From Heliocybe sulcata (taxonomy: Eukaryota; Basidiomycota; Agaricomycetes; Gloeophyllales; Gloeophyllaceae), in NCBI GenBank assembly GCA_004369045.1, contig ML213504.1:1660894-1724893 (forward strand): a stretch of DNA of 64,000 nucleotides, given 5' to 3'. Below are positions 12,105 to 24,478 of this stretch, in pieces; within the stretch, counting starts at the first letter, position 1; each line of letters starts with the position of its first letter. The notes below the pieces were generated by a model. It was not told the DNA's origin. It ran no database searches and was given only the letters and a program-made list of their open reading frames with translations. Both the position numbers and the translations under genes were made by a program.

Positions 12105-13534
12105 CTACTCCTGGCTGCTCGACCTCGAACTAACTGACATTGAAGAACCCGACGAGGCAGATCGCGAACGACCACGGCGAGGAGGAGGCGACGGAGAGCG
12201 CGTATCCTTTTCACTACCCTGATCTTTCCTAGGCGGCGACCTCGACTCGAACCTGCGACGCTGACGAGGAGGAGGCGACCTCGAGGGGCTGAGGCTGGGA
12301 GAGGGTCTGCGGGCACGCGGCGGCGGAGACCTCCTACGAGGCGAAGGGGAGCGTGAATCGTCACGCGGAGAGGGCGATCGCATACGCCTAAGATGAGGGG
12401 GAGGAGACCTACGAGGAGGCGGCGACATCGACACGTCCCGGCCTCGTCCTCTGAAGCTGCGAGGCGCGTGCGGAGAAGGAGAGCGAGAGTAACCGCGAGG
12501 GGTAGGAGCCGGCGAGCCAGAACGGCGGTACCTTGCAGGAGGAGGAGTGCGTGACTCGCGCTCGGGGGAACGAGAGTCGTAGCGGCGGCGTGGAGGTGGG
12601 CGAGGCGGAGGTGAACGTGCCTGCATCGGAGAAGGAGAGCGGGACTCGGAGCGTCCTCTACCTCGACCGTATCCGCGGTCTCGAGCAGGAGGCGGCGGCA
12701 TCGAGCGCCGCGGAGGGCTCCTACTGCGCCTATCTCGGTACCCACCACCTCGTCCACCGTCCCTATCCCGTGGAGGCGGCGGAGGCATGACGTCCCTCCT
12801 CCTCCTGTCGTTCTCCTCCCTTTCCTTCCGCAACCTGTCTTCCTCTCTTCTTCTAAGTCGATCCTTCTCCTTCTTCTCGGCTTCCCACTTTTCCTTCTGC
12901 GCCTGGTACCGCGCTCTCTCCTCCTCCCGCCTCCTGTCCTTTTCTTCCCTTTCAACCATCCGTTTCATCTTTAACTCCTCCTGTTTCTCTCTGTCAAAGG
13001 CTTCTCCTTCCGTATAGTCTGGCCTGGTGCCTAGTGCCCTAGCCATTTTGTTCAACTCATCCTTCTTGGCGGCAGCGATGCCATGCGTGTCCGACGATCT
13101 CAAGCTTTTGGCGGCGGGTGCGAAAGAGGCGAGATTCGCAAGTAGCTTTTCTCTTAATGCACTGACTTGTTCTTCGATCTTATCTTCTTCCAACCTGGAT
13201 ACATTATCAGCAGCTACAAAGTGTTGCGCAGAATGGCAGACTCACCCTTGGTCCTCCAATTCCAATTGTAATTCCAAACACTTGACCTCCACTTTTCTCT
13301 TGCGCTCGTGTTCAAGTATCTCCTGGTCAGGCTCATGATGTTTGGGCGGCGCTACATCCCAAGCGCTAGCGCGTTCCGCTGCCGTTTCATGCGAACGGAG
13401 GTAGGACAAGTTACGCTGCACGTAACCATTGGTACCACTGTCATTGCAAGGTTGAGTTGGGAGTCCTTCATAAAGGGTAACGACGAGTATTCGCACCTGC
13501 CACGGGGAGTTGTGAGACCAATACCGTTGTACAT
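12105..13534 (-). CDS. CWC21: CWC21/SRRM2-like spliceosomal protein with long SR tail
   Basis: Three exons (13497-13534, 13246-13437, 12105-13194) give 439 aa. The N-terminus is diagnostic: MYNGIGLTTPRG, then GTNGYVQRNLSYLR, then the cwf21 domain ILEHERKRKVEVKCLELQ continuing into LEEDKIEEQV. Residues of about 80-190 form a charged Glu/Arg/Lys coiled-coil-like region. The last 250 residues are dominated by SR, SP and RSPSP dipeptides with Pro-rich runs. Yeast Cwc21 lacks such a tail, while human SRRM2 has a huge one, so this protein resembles a shortened SRRM2. It should act in the catalytic spliceosome near the 5' splice site and exon, through the cwf21 domain (family knowledge). The antisense frames here are shadows of the biased SR codons. 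Confidence 0.92.
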
Positions 13535-14578
13535 GGCTGTCGAACTCCAAGCAGCAAGTTGCAAGTCGCGAACTACGAATGCCTGTCGGGAGTTGCCGTG
13601 CTGAGTTTCAGGTTGATCAAGATCAGGACAAGTTCCCCCTGCGTATACAGTGTACACAAGCCCTACGAACTCGTCTGCTATGTTGGAATTACAGAATTGA
13701 CGGTTTCCAGGTACGAGCTCGCAAGCTCGCTGATAGGGGGAGGGGGCCGCCGGAGGCGGCCGTGGCTGAATATTTTCGCGAGTATTGTATATAATCGCTG
13801 TATTTCTACAATATACGCTACGCGATTGCCCTGAATTCGGGCAACCGAACGCTCGAGGACAAGCGCGCCCGTTCTGAAGCCTTTCGATTATTTCTTCATG
13901 CTACTGCCGCACGAACATTTGGAGTGCCTTTAATACCGCCGTCACGGCCGTAGAGTCTCCCTACGATGCTACCTGGGTTCGCGCAGAAGCTAGCGATCTC
14001 ATATGACAATCTCCTACCTGGCTTATGACTTGATGCTCGTGTCTTCATTCCCAAGGACTGACGAGGGATATCTGTACTACACTGCAAACATGAATACATC
14101 CCTTCGAAGCACAGCTGAATCTTGTGAGCAGTCGCAGCCCAATGACCGTGTCTCATACTGCAATCCTCATATTAGCCGAGCAGACGGTAAGGGTCCGGTC
14201 CTGTGCATTTTGATTCATTCTGTCGCACTTCTCATTCCATGATGGCAGGGCCAGAATCTTTGTGCCATTTCTCAATAGTCAGACCTAGGCGCCTTCTTTC
14301 AGGATGGCACTGCGCTGGAAACGTTTGAGGGCGACAGGATATAAGTTCAAAAAGCGATCCATTATCTAACAAGAGTTATACATACATCAAGTGAGTCGAC
14401 TATGTTTATGAATATTTGCGATGTCACGCTTATGGAAGATTACTGTCCATCCCCTGATTATGTTCATGTCCGTCTCATTTACCTTCGAAGACTGGCTACG
14501 CGGTGTCGGACGCTACAGCACCTGGGAGCTCTGCAAGCATCTGCGATATCACAACTTGGCTCAACGTCCGTCGTCCCC
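13535..14578. other. Intergenic, about 1 kb, with a hairpin cluster
   Basis: Lies between the start of CWC21 and the 3' end of BNA4. Frames here are short and show no recognisable protein. Its main visible structure is the cluster of small inverted repeats at 13711-13844, listed separately. Confidence 0.4.
13711..13844. repeat. Cluster of short perfect hairpins
   Basis: Several inverted repeats sit side by side. GAGCT-CGCA-AGCTC; GGCCGCC-GGA-GGCGGCC at 13745-13761; TATTGTA (13783) paired with TACAATA (13807); and TTGCCC-TGAATTC-GGGCAA at 13826-13844. They lie about 180-310 bp upstream of the CWC21 start. They could be transcription terminators, protein sites or debris of a small mobile element; the sequence alone does not decide. 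Confidence 0.5.
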
Positions 14579-16403
14579 TTACGCCCTTGTGGACAAGTTG
14601 CGTGATCCAATACCTAGGCCCGGAGTCATCGTCTGTCCGCCCGTCACGGGAACAAAGGTACTCCATGCCGCCCATACTATCAACGCCATCATCAGCATTG
14701 CAAAGAACTGGACTAGCTGGTCCTGGCGCCGGATCTTGTTGACAACCTCCGCGTACGGCGTCTCAGTGTCAAACGTGATGGCAGCATAGAGGGTCGACCA
14801 GCGCCCACCCAGCATCCGTGCCAGCAAGAAGTCGAGACGCTTGCGGAGGAGATAGGACGGTTGAAGGACGTGTTCTGCGAGTTCCTGGGCGAAGGCTATG
14901 TCAGGATCACGGGCGTGTTCTATCAGCGAACTCGTACTTACATGGATGTGCGCCCATGAAACCCGGTCTATGGCTTCCAGATCAGCAAGACGGGCGCTGT
15001 TGAAATTAGCGAGTGCTTCCTCTTGGCGCGGGTCTTGCTCTAGGCAGCTTAGAAGCACGCGCACATCCTCGTATCCAACGTTCGCCCCGTCTATCGGGAT
15101 GACAGTACTGTCAACTGGTGCGACGGGTAACGCTCAGAAGGTGGACTTACGGCCTAAGTAGGGCACGATGACGTGTGCGGCGTCGCCGATCAAGACGCAA
15201 TGTTCATTGTTCAGCGGCGAGCACTGCTCTTTCGATCAGCTTGGATCAATAAGGATGGCTCTGGGCGTACCTTGATGGCGCACATCGGCACGACGGGGTT
15301 CACCTTGAGCTGCGCCAGCACATCCTCGATGGAAATCGCGCGCATGAAGGACGGGAACGTCCTAGGAAAAAAATCTCTCGCGAAGTCTTCATCGCGCTGC
15401 AGGCGCTCCAGGAGTGCATCGGGCGCCCAGAGGACACAGGTGAAGGTCTTGTCCTGGAATCCATCAAGTCAGCGAGTGCATACGGTCTGTGAAAGAGTGA
15501 CCGCAAACCGGGTTGCTTGGGGCGATAAGCAGAAATTCCTTGCGTGGCCAGATATGTAGCACGCGCGGGTCGAATGCGTCTTCCACCTCGCCATTGGGGA
15601 GCCGGCGTGGCACAACCTCGATCTTCAAATAAGAGAGCGGGGCCCAGCGCGTACTCGTGTCCATTCTACAGCGGGAACCATGTCAGCTAGGCATATGTGC
15701 GGCTGAATCCGAACTAGTGGCTACACACTTGACCTGCCGCCGCATCTGCTCCCTTAGCGCGCTGTAAGCGCCGTCAGCGCCAATGATGAGATCCGCGTGC
15801 GCGACAATATGTGCTCCGCTGGCAGGGTTGTCAAACTCCATTCTTGTGCCGCTGCAGCGAGCTAGCTTGTGGCTGAAATGCATCTTGATCAGGGGGCATT
15901 CCGCCACCGCGTCTTTCAGGAGATTGATCATGGTGACGCGGTTGATGGAGAATATAGCCTACGAGATGCTCGTCACGTGGTCCTCGACGGGAAATGACAA
16001 TCAAGAAGATGAACGGACTTGCCTCGTTATGCGGTCCGTACGGCTGGAAATTCGCGTTGCCATGGAGGTCATGCACCATTCGGCCATTGAGAGGGACTCC
16101 GATGCGCTTCATCTCAGCAGCTAGTTCGGGGTCAATTTCGGCGAAAGCTCGCAAACCCCTCGCGCTGAGTGCAAGGTTAATCGTCTTTCGGTCGTCGGCG
16201 GCTTTGTCCGTCTCTGTCATGACCATTAGCCATACACCATTGAAGGGGTTATAAAAGGGCATAGGAAATGCACCACTGCGAGAATCATAGATGTCGACTT
16301 GCCAGCCAAATTTGTTGGCGATACCCAGAGCAGCTAGACAGCCAACGAGACCGGTACCTATGACCGCGACGCGTTTGGTCGGCTTTTTCGAGAGGTCAGA
16401 CAT
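14579..16403 (-). CDS. BNA4: Kynurenine 3-monooxygenase
   Basis: Six exons (16023-16403, 15729-15958, 15509-15665, 15271-15453, 15151-15223, 14579-15090) give 511 aa. The FAD-dependent enzyme hydroxylates kynurenine on the route from tryptophan to NAD. The N-terminal dinucleotide fold reads VAVIGTGLVGCLAALGIA; the typical NLALSARGLRAF and MVHDLHG follow, then LIIGADGAYSALREQMRR. The C-terminal half has DPRVLHIWPRKEFLLIA, KTFTCVLWAP, CVLIGDAAHVIVP and a hydrophobic segment (FFAMLMMALIVWAAW) that fits the known outer mitochondrial membrane anchor. The first intron reads GC-AG (donor GCAAGT). Where relatives usually have GQG after the PY/FF-G motif, this model gives GHGAN. A TATA-like word on the minus strand near 16444-16451 precedes the start. 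Confidence 0.93.
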
Positions 16404-17544
16404 GATGGACAGCGCGGCTTTCTCTGATGGCGAAGCGCAGGGGTGTTTATAGTGGGTGAGGGCGAATTACTTGATGTCTATCCCATCTTATAGCCAACCA
16501 TCCGCGCAGCAGAACTCTAGAATGCTACCCGTCGCGCCTCCGTTCCAGCTAGGCTGGATTCCATCATTGGCCTCCGGGTTAGTCTGGCAAACTCTGTGCC
16601 TGACTTCGGTACTCATGGCTGCAGCATTGCATCACTGTGATCTCAGTTTTACCACAACGATGGGTCAGTCCCGAGAAGAAGAATCCACTGCGCGCCCCGC
16701 TGTCAACTAACACCATCATCGCCTCACACGAACGGTGAATGGTTCATACCATTTGTTTCTCCCAGCGACCCAAAGCGCGACGCATGACTCGTCTACCGGC
16801 TCTGGCACACTGCTCGGATGGCGCGACGAGAGCGCGCGGTAGGAGCTTAACCGGAGAGGTTCAAGCGAAGTTGTGACGATTCGATGTCAAAACACCTGGG
16901 TACCGCGGACGCAATATCAAGAACTGAGAAGCATGTCAGGACCGTCTCCTGAATGAATGCGAGGCGAGGGACGGGATAATATTTCGCCAGCGTTCTTGGC
17001 TCATATGCAATTTCTGTGTACCTTAACGTCAAGTGCGAACCCTTAACTTGTCGCCGGTGATGGCCCTATGAAGTCATCATGGTGCGATCCCTGCATTCGA
17101 CTAAAATTTTGATCATCAAGTCATTGGATGGGCGCAATGAATATACATAACACGGTGTCTGAAGGACGGCCTCAGGATCGTGGTGCGCCAAGTAGAAGTC
17201 TGCCCAGTAGTACTTCCAGGAAGAAGCTCGTTCTATCAAGTTTAGGCGGCATCTGACGGTTAGCTATCTACTGACCGGGATCTGACGGAGGCATAATACT
17301 GACCTAAAAGTGTTTGTGGCAGTGTCGCGGACTTGCTTCCTCCGGACAGATGGACTCGCAATCATGTACGCAGCATCATGATGTTGCGTCGGTGGCGTTC
17401 AAAAAGCAAATACATGATGCAATGCAATCACAATGCTAGTCACCCTGACTGCCAAGTCTTCAGGCCTTTTCGTCGTCCCTGAAATGCCCCCGGGTCCCGT
17501 TCAGTCTCCCTCAGTTTGTTACTGATCAATCCTCCTGGCCAACG
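16404..17544. other. Intergenic, about 1.1 kb, between divergent BNA4 and MFS gene
   Basis: The two flanking genes point away from each other, so both promoters lie here. The strand-specific TATA-like word for BNA4 is at about 16444. I see no supportable gene, tRNA or repeat in the remainder. Confidence 0.4.
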
Positions 17545-19791
17545 ATGAACGAACCCAGACCATCGCCACCATCGCCTACCCGGGACACAACTTCGGACTT
17601 GTTTACGAAGGATGACAGGGCGTCAAACAGCATGGCCTTGTCGCAATCCAGCTCATTGTCAGGCTGGAGGGCCTACACGATGATTGCAGCTACCTCAGGA
17701 TCGACGTTGCTGAACGTATGTTACAGCCAAGGCCCTGCAGACCGATGATCTGAGCACTGAATACGCCAGGTATTCTCGGGGGGCGCATTAACGGTTGCTG
17801 TGCCTTCCATCGGTCGCGACCTCAGATTCACACAATCTGACCTCTCATGGCCATTGCAAGCATTCAAGTGGGTGGTTTTTGCGCTTGCAGATTTGTAGTG
17901 CATAACACAATGCATTGTCAGTCTCACCTACGGATGTCTTCTTCTCCTCACCGGACGTCTTGCAGATAAGTACGGGCGTCGGACCGTATTCTTGCTCGGT
18001 ACAGCTTTGTTTGCCTTGCTAAGTGTGCCTCCAATATTCTGTCCCGGTATGTCAGGCTCCATGTGTTTGATGACCTCTAGTGCAATGTCCCATTCACACA
18101 AAACTTGCCAGACTCTGTCTCTTTCACGGTCGTCATGGCGGTCTTGGGGATCGCCGCGTCACTGATGACTTCCTCTGGTGCGTACGACCCGCCAGGCTGC
18201 CGTACCTGCAGACTTAAGACTATGTTTTGGACACAGCCATGGGTCTCATTGGCGGTAACCTGGAAGGTGCACTCAAGAACCGCGCCATCGCCGTACTTGC
18301 TGGCGGTCAGAGTATCGGATTCATCCTTGGGCTCCTGGCCTGTAGGTATATTTGTATACTTCCACCATGGAGTGAACCACTCATTGCGGCGGGCAGCCGG
18401 ATTCCTCTGTGATCTCCACCGAGGCTGGCGCTGGATCTATGTCATTCAATCCGCCCTTGGAACTCTCTTCTTTCTCATCGGTCTGGCGAGTATCCCAAAG
18501 GACAGGGTCAAATACGAGCGGGAAATGGACTGGGTCGGTGTAGCTCTCAGTACCACTGGGCTCGTTCTGCTCATATTTTCTCTATCGTACGTGTCTCCTT
18601 TTGTATTGCTCCTTTCGTCTGTTCACTTACTTGGTTTGCAGGCAATCGCAGAATGTCGGGTAGGAATCATACGACACATCACTGGGCGGCGCTCACTGAC
18701 CCTTCTTTACAGGTGGGCGACAGCTTACATCCCAGCTCTTTTCGCAATCTCCGTGGTTGTCCTGGGCTGCTTTGTGGCATGGGAACATACTCGTGAACGT
18801 GCCGGCCACGCGGTACTTCTCGCGCCGAGTGTATTCATCAAAGTGCGGTTCAGCGCTATGATCCTCCTTACATTCTTTGTCTGGTGGGCTTTCAACGCAC
18901 AAGAATATTTCATTACGCTTTAGTGCGTCTCTTTAACCAACATTTGCGAGACGGATGTGTAGCTAACGAGCGTGTCCAACAGCTATCAAGATGTCCAGCT
19001 CCTCTCTCCCTCCCAGACTGGACTCCGTTTCATCCCCGAAGCCATATCTGGAGTCGTGCTCAATACACTGATTGGTTGGTTGGTCGAATACGTACCCGGC
19101 CAGTGGTTGAATGCCGTCGGTGCCTGCGCTATCATTGTGCGTTACCGTCTTACACGGTCATTAGTTACAGCTGACGTCTAAGTCCTTGCTCGTTAGGCAA
19201 GTGCGGCCGTCTTTGCAACCATGGAGCCATCGACATCGTACTGGCTCAGTGCCTTCTGGATCATGATCCTAGTCTGTTCGTGTTCTTTCCTCCTGTTTGT
19301 GTACGATGGTAAGCTGATACTCAAGATCATGCCACGCATTCAGCAGGAGCCGATGCTATCTACACTGTCGGAAATCTGTATACGCTTACCAGCATGGATG
19401 AGCGATCGCAGGGCCTTGCCGGAGGATTGTTCGGCACGACGACTCGTGTAAGCCCTCCCGACTCTGTGCACCTTGTCATATATCATGACCATACGTCTAC
19501 CATTAGCTTGCGACGTCTGTCGGACTTGCAGTGTCCTCTGTACTTTCGACCGCTGTCTCCGTCGGACGGTCTCCGGACGCTGCGTCACGTCCTGCACCAG
19601 GCGAGTTACTACGCGGGTATCACGCCGTGGGCTGGCTCGCTCTCGGGATGGCTGCCGTTGGACTCGCGCTTAACATCATCTTTTTACGGAGACTTGGTGT
19701 CTTAGGAGGGAAACGCGGAGCGCGACTGAGGAAAGGAGAGGTAGAAAAGGATAGAAAGGTGGACACAGCGGGGCAGATAGCTGCTTCCTAA
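17545..19791 (+). CDS. Major facilitator superfamily transporter (DHA2-like drug/solute exporter)
   Basis: Twelve exons (17545-17715, 17770-17867, 17922-18046, 18112-18177, 18237-18341, 18397-18586, 18642-18659, 18713-18922, 18983-19136, 19197-19275, 19344-19447, 19507-19791) give 534 aa in one phase. MFS motif A is clear: LTGRLADKYGRRTVFLLG. Other hydrophobic helices include SFTVVMAVLGIAASLM, AVLAGGQSIGFILGLLA, WRWIYVIQSALGTLFFLIG and the last helix WLALGMAAVGLALNIIFL. The pattern suits a 12-14 helix H+ antiporter of the DHA2 group. The middle exon of 18 nt is a microexon required to keep frame. The N-terminus is polar (RPSPPSPTRDTT) and cytosolic. Substrate cannot be read from sequence; no biosynthetic cluster surrounds it. 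Confidence 0.9.
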
Positions 19792-20290
19792 CTTTGTAAT
19801 ATCTGGTCCTAACCTTAGTTATCTCTGGCTGAATACGGTACTGCTGGCGGTACCAATGGACAGCTCTGTGTGGAACATCAGTGGGGTTGACTGTTGTGAA
19901 GGTAGTCCCGGGTTCATGTGACGGAGCCCGCACTGACCACCCACCGGGGCCAGTGTTGCAGGTGTGGAAAGAGGTCTGTCGAGATCATGCCGGAAATCAG
20001 TAGCCCATGCGATCCGGGCGTGATGAATCGTCGGATCAGCGTACCAACGGATGGCCATAACATACACCAGAACGTACAAAATCAGGCACATACAGGTCAA
20101 TAGGTATGGTTAAGTGGTTGATAAGGTAACACATTATGGAGGAATTCAGAAATACTGTCAGTTGGGCATAGAAGACCGAAATGTACAAAAGGATTGCCCT
20201 AGAAAAATCATGTCAGCGACAGCCTCGAACAGTGCAAACAAGACTCACTACGAACCAGCGTAGGGGAAAGCGAGCATGCGAACGTAAATA
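19792..20290. other. Intergenic, tail-to-tail
   Basis: About 500 bp shared by the 3' ends of the MFS gene and of the intronless gene at 20291. No other feature seen. Confidence 0.4.
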
Positions 20291-22132
20291 TCATGCAAGA
20301 GTCATAGGTGTGGATGGGGCAGTCATCCACGCCTCTGAAGGCGCGATGCTGCTCGGTGTCGTCGCCTCTCGGGGAGTTTCAGGAACCTTGAGGCCTTCTT
20401 GACCACCATGGGCCTTCGCAGCATCAAAATAACCCTTCTTCTCCTCGTTCTTCGGCGTCGTCTCTGGCTCCTGAACTGTCACGGGGGTTAAAGACGTAGA
20501 GGGCGTAATCTCCTGCGGTTCGGGCTGGGGCGTGGCCTCCTCCGGACTCGTCACGCTCTGTTCTTTCCCCTTCGCCTCTGCTGATGACGGAGGCAGGTAC
20601 AAATGCTCTTCCGTAGCCGAATCATTCGTCACGCGGTCCTCATCCCCAGCAGACGTACTCGCCCGCGCATTCGACTCCTGCGTAACGGCGTCTTCATCAT
20701 TCACACCCTCGTCAATCGTCACCTCCTCGTCGACCTCGTTGTCTCCCCCGAGCAGCACTCCAGTCCGTGCGCTATATGACGTCCTGAAGCTCCTATCGCG
20801 CAGCATCGATCCAGGACCCGTCCCAACCTTCGCGCTCCACTCACTTGCCTCGCTCTCCCAGCTCCCGCGACGCGAGCTGCGAGGTCTGAGCGCGCGCACA
20901 CTAGCGTCTACATCCCGGTCCTGATCGTCACCGACAAAATGGCTGAGGCTGTCGACCGTCCCAACTTCGAAGCGGGAGATTGAATCTTCAGCATGGCCAG
21001 TAGTGGACCCGCCTGCGGTCATCAGTGCGTTTACCCCAATACGGGCACCGGGCATGCCAAAGGCAGACGATGCCAACGTCAACAGTGAAGCATCGTCTTG
21101 AGGCGGGGATTGCGGTCTCGGATTATCTCTTGGGTGATGTGTCGTATGCAACGGAGCCTGGAACGGTCCCATCGCCTCACCTCTCGGCATACTAGCCACA
21201 TTAACAGCATTCAGTAAGCTTGACGGCGTAGACGGCGACCCGCTACTCAACGGGACCGAAAACGTGATCGAGCCTCCAGCAGAAGAGGCGCGGCGGTGCG
21301 GCGGCATGCGTGGGTGCGCGAGCGAAACCGGCGTAGGTGGGGCCTGTGCAATATGTGCCATACCGTTCGTGGTCAGATCAACGCTCAGGAGAGTAGTGGG
21401 CTTGGTACTCGCGGCCATGCTTCTGAATGTACGTGGGTCCGACAGGTAGGACGAGGACGAGCGGGAGGGCGAGGGCGAGGGCGGGCCGCTGGGCGGGATG
21501 GGCCGCACCGAGGCGTCCTCGTCTGCTTCAACGGGGCTGGAGGGGGACCACATCGAGTCGCGCGCGATGGACGAGCGGCGCGTGCTGCGCTCGTCTTCGT
21601 CTTCGTCGTCTTCATCGCTGTCGAGCACTCGCGCAGCAAAGTCGTCATCCCCATTGAGCGAAATCGTATTTGCCCTCGTGGCGTGCCCTCCATACTCGTA
21701 CGGCGTGCCCGTGCTATTTCTGTTCGTGGGCAGCGACGGCGTCGAGGGGATACGCTTCAGGCTCCCGTCCCTCGCAGCGCCCCCACGCCCCTTCCCATCC
21801 CTCGTATGCGCGCCATCCGACGTCGTCCTCGGCCTTCCTGCCCACTTCTTTTGCAGCCAACTGATGATAGGCTTGCTCGAGCGACGATACGCCTTCTTCG
21901 CTCTCGATGACGGCTGCTGCTGTTGCGAGGCCGGCTGCTTCGACAGACTCTGTGGGTGCCTCTGCACTGGAGCTACCTGCTTCTTCGGAGGCGGTTTGGG
22001 CTCGTCTTGTGAGGGCTGCCGCTGCTTCTCCTTCTCCTTCTCCTTCTGTTTCTGGGTAGGACTCGTATTGCTGATAGTGGAGCCATTAGGGGTGTTGGTC
22101 TTGCTCGGCGCGGGGGCCAGTGGTGCAGTCAT
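20291..22132 (-). CDS. Intronless disordered Ser/Pro-rich protein of unknown function
   Basis: A single open frame of 613 codons on the minus strand, starting MTAPLAPAPSKTNTPNGS. It is Ser, Pro, Thr and Asp rich and mostly disordered. A conserved-looking basic block near residue 85 (RRSSKPIISWLQKKWAGR) is the only compact segment and could be an amphipathic membrane or protein-binding helix. Acidic runs (DSDEDDEDEDERSTRR) and Glu-rich C-terminal parts follow, and the end is EAWMTAPSTPMTLA. There is no signal peptide or transmembrane helix. A TATA-like word on the minus strand lies near 22203-22209, about 70 bp upstream. I do not recognise a named family. It is notable for having no intron among intron-rich neighbours. 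Confidence 0.75.
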   Translation of the reverse strand: MTAPLAPAPSKTNTPNGSTISNTSPTQKQKEKEKEKQRQPSQDEPKPPPKKQVAPVQRHPQSLSKQPASQQQQPSSRAKKAYRRSSKPIISWLQKKWAGRPRTTSDGAHTRDGKGRGGAARDGSLKRIPSTPSLPTNRNSTGTPYEYGGHATRANTISLNGDDDFAARVLDSDEDDEDEDERSTRRSSIARDSMWSPSSPVEADEDASVRPIPPSGPPSPSPSRSSSSYLSDPRTFRSMAASTKPTTLLSVDLTTNGMAHIAQAPPTPVSLAHPRMPPHRRASSAGGSITFSVPLSSGSPSTPSSLLNAVNVASMPRGEAMGPFQAPLHTTHHPRDNPRPQSPPQDDASLLTLASSAFGMPGARIGVNALMTAGGSTTGHAEDSISRFEVGTVDSLSHFVGDDQDRDVDASVRALRPRSSRRGSWESEASEWSAKVGTGPGSMLRDRSFRTSYSARTGVLLGGDNEVDEEVTIDEGVNDEDAVTQESNARASTSAGDEDRVTNDSATEEHLYLPPSSAEAKGKEQSVTSPEEATPQPEPQEITPSTSLTPVTVQEPETTPKNEEKKGYFDAAKAHGGQEGLKVPETPREATTPSSIAPSEAWMTAPSTPMTLA

Positions 22133-22593
22133 CGTAGGGGGCTTCGAGGACAGCGATGAGGTTCGAGGGTAATTACAAGGGGACGCGCTGTGCTGTGCCG
22201 GGTATATAAAGCAGTATCGTGAAGACAGGTCGAGAAGAATGACGACCCGCTAAGGCATCGATCATTCTCCCACGTGGTTACCGCGACGGAGGCGCATTCG
22301 AATTCGCCTCCCGTCAGCACACATCATTCGTCCATGTCAGTGATATGATGCGGTCGTCAGTTAGAGCAGATAATGGTGGAGTAGGACATAGCACTCCTGA
22401 TTGATTCTGGGGAATGAGACTGAGAGGTCTCGAGTGTACAGACCATGCCACAGACCCCATAACTCGACGGAGGGGTGCACCCTAGTATCTGCAACGCGGC
22501 CTTCATTCCCTTACTCTAGAATACCCGGGAACAGCGAGATCCTGCATAGTATGATCCCCTGTATAATTTTGGCGAGACACACCATACCTATCC
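22133..22593. other. Intergenic, promoter of the 20291-22132 gene
   Basis: Holds the TATA-like word at 22203-22209 and the 3' flank of LYS12. No other gene is supported. Confidence 0.4.
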
Positions 22594-24203
<1,610 letters not shown>

Positions 24204-24377
24204 CGACCGCAAGAGCGGCTTTTGTAATGAGCGGACAGGAAGTCTGTACATACCGTCCTATACTGGAAGTCGTCGAGGGTAAAGCAGCAAGTGACTCGAA
24301 ATTCTGCAGTGGCCTCGATCAAGCTTCAAGTCGGCCGACGCGTGCCGATCTGGGCAGATCTCCATCACGTGATGTAT

Positions 24378-24406
24378 CGCGTTCGCGTTGATTGAACGCG
24401 AACGCG
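24378..24406. promoter_or_regulatory. Perfect palindrome of AACGCG motifs, candidate MBF (MluI box) site
   Basis: CGCGTTCGCGTT, a 5-nt loop (GATTG), then AACGCGAACGCG: two perfect 12-bp arms. Each arm holds two AACGCG-type cores, the motif bound by the fungal G1/S factor MBF. It lies 73 bp upstream of the chosen CDT2 ATG (24479) and about 175 bp upstream of LYS12. Fission yeast cdt2 is known to be an MBF target, which makes the position meaningful. Confidence 0.6.
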
Positions 24407-24478
24407 GTAATGCCACGCAAGTATAACAGACCTTGTCACGCTCAGTCCTTTACTCCGTGTCAAGAGTCAACTTCAAGC

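Noticed and set aside
12533-13017. Plus-strand frames opposite CWC21
   Set aside because: Complement of SR/RE repeats; no independent support.
24410-24478. Start of CDT2 at 24410 (MPRKYNRPC)
   Set aside because: It would leave almost no leader after the palindrome; the ATG at 24479 has a better position. Not fully excluded.
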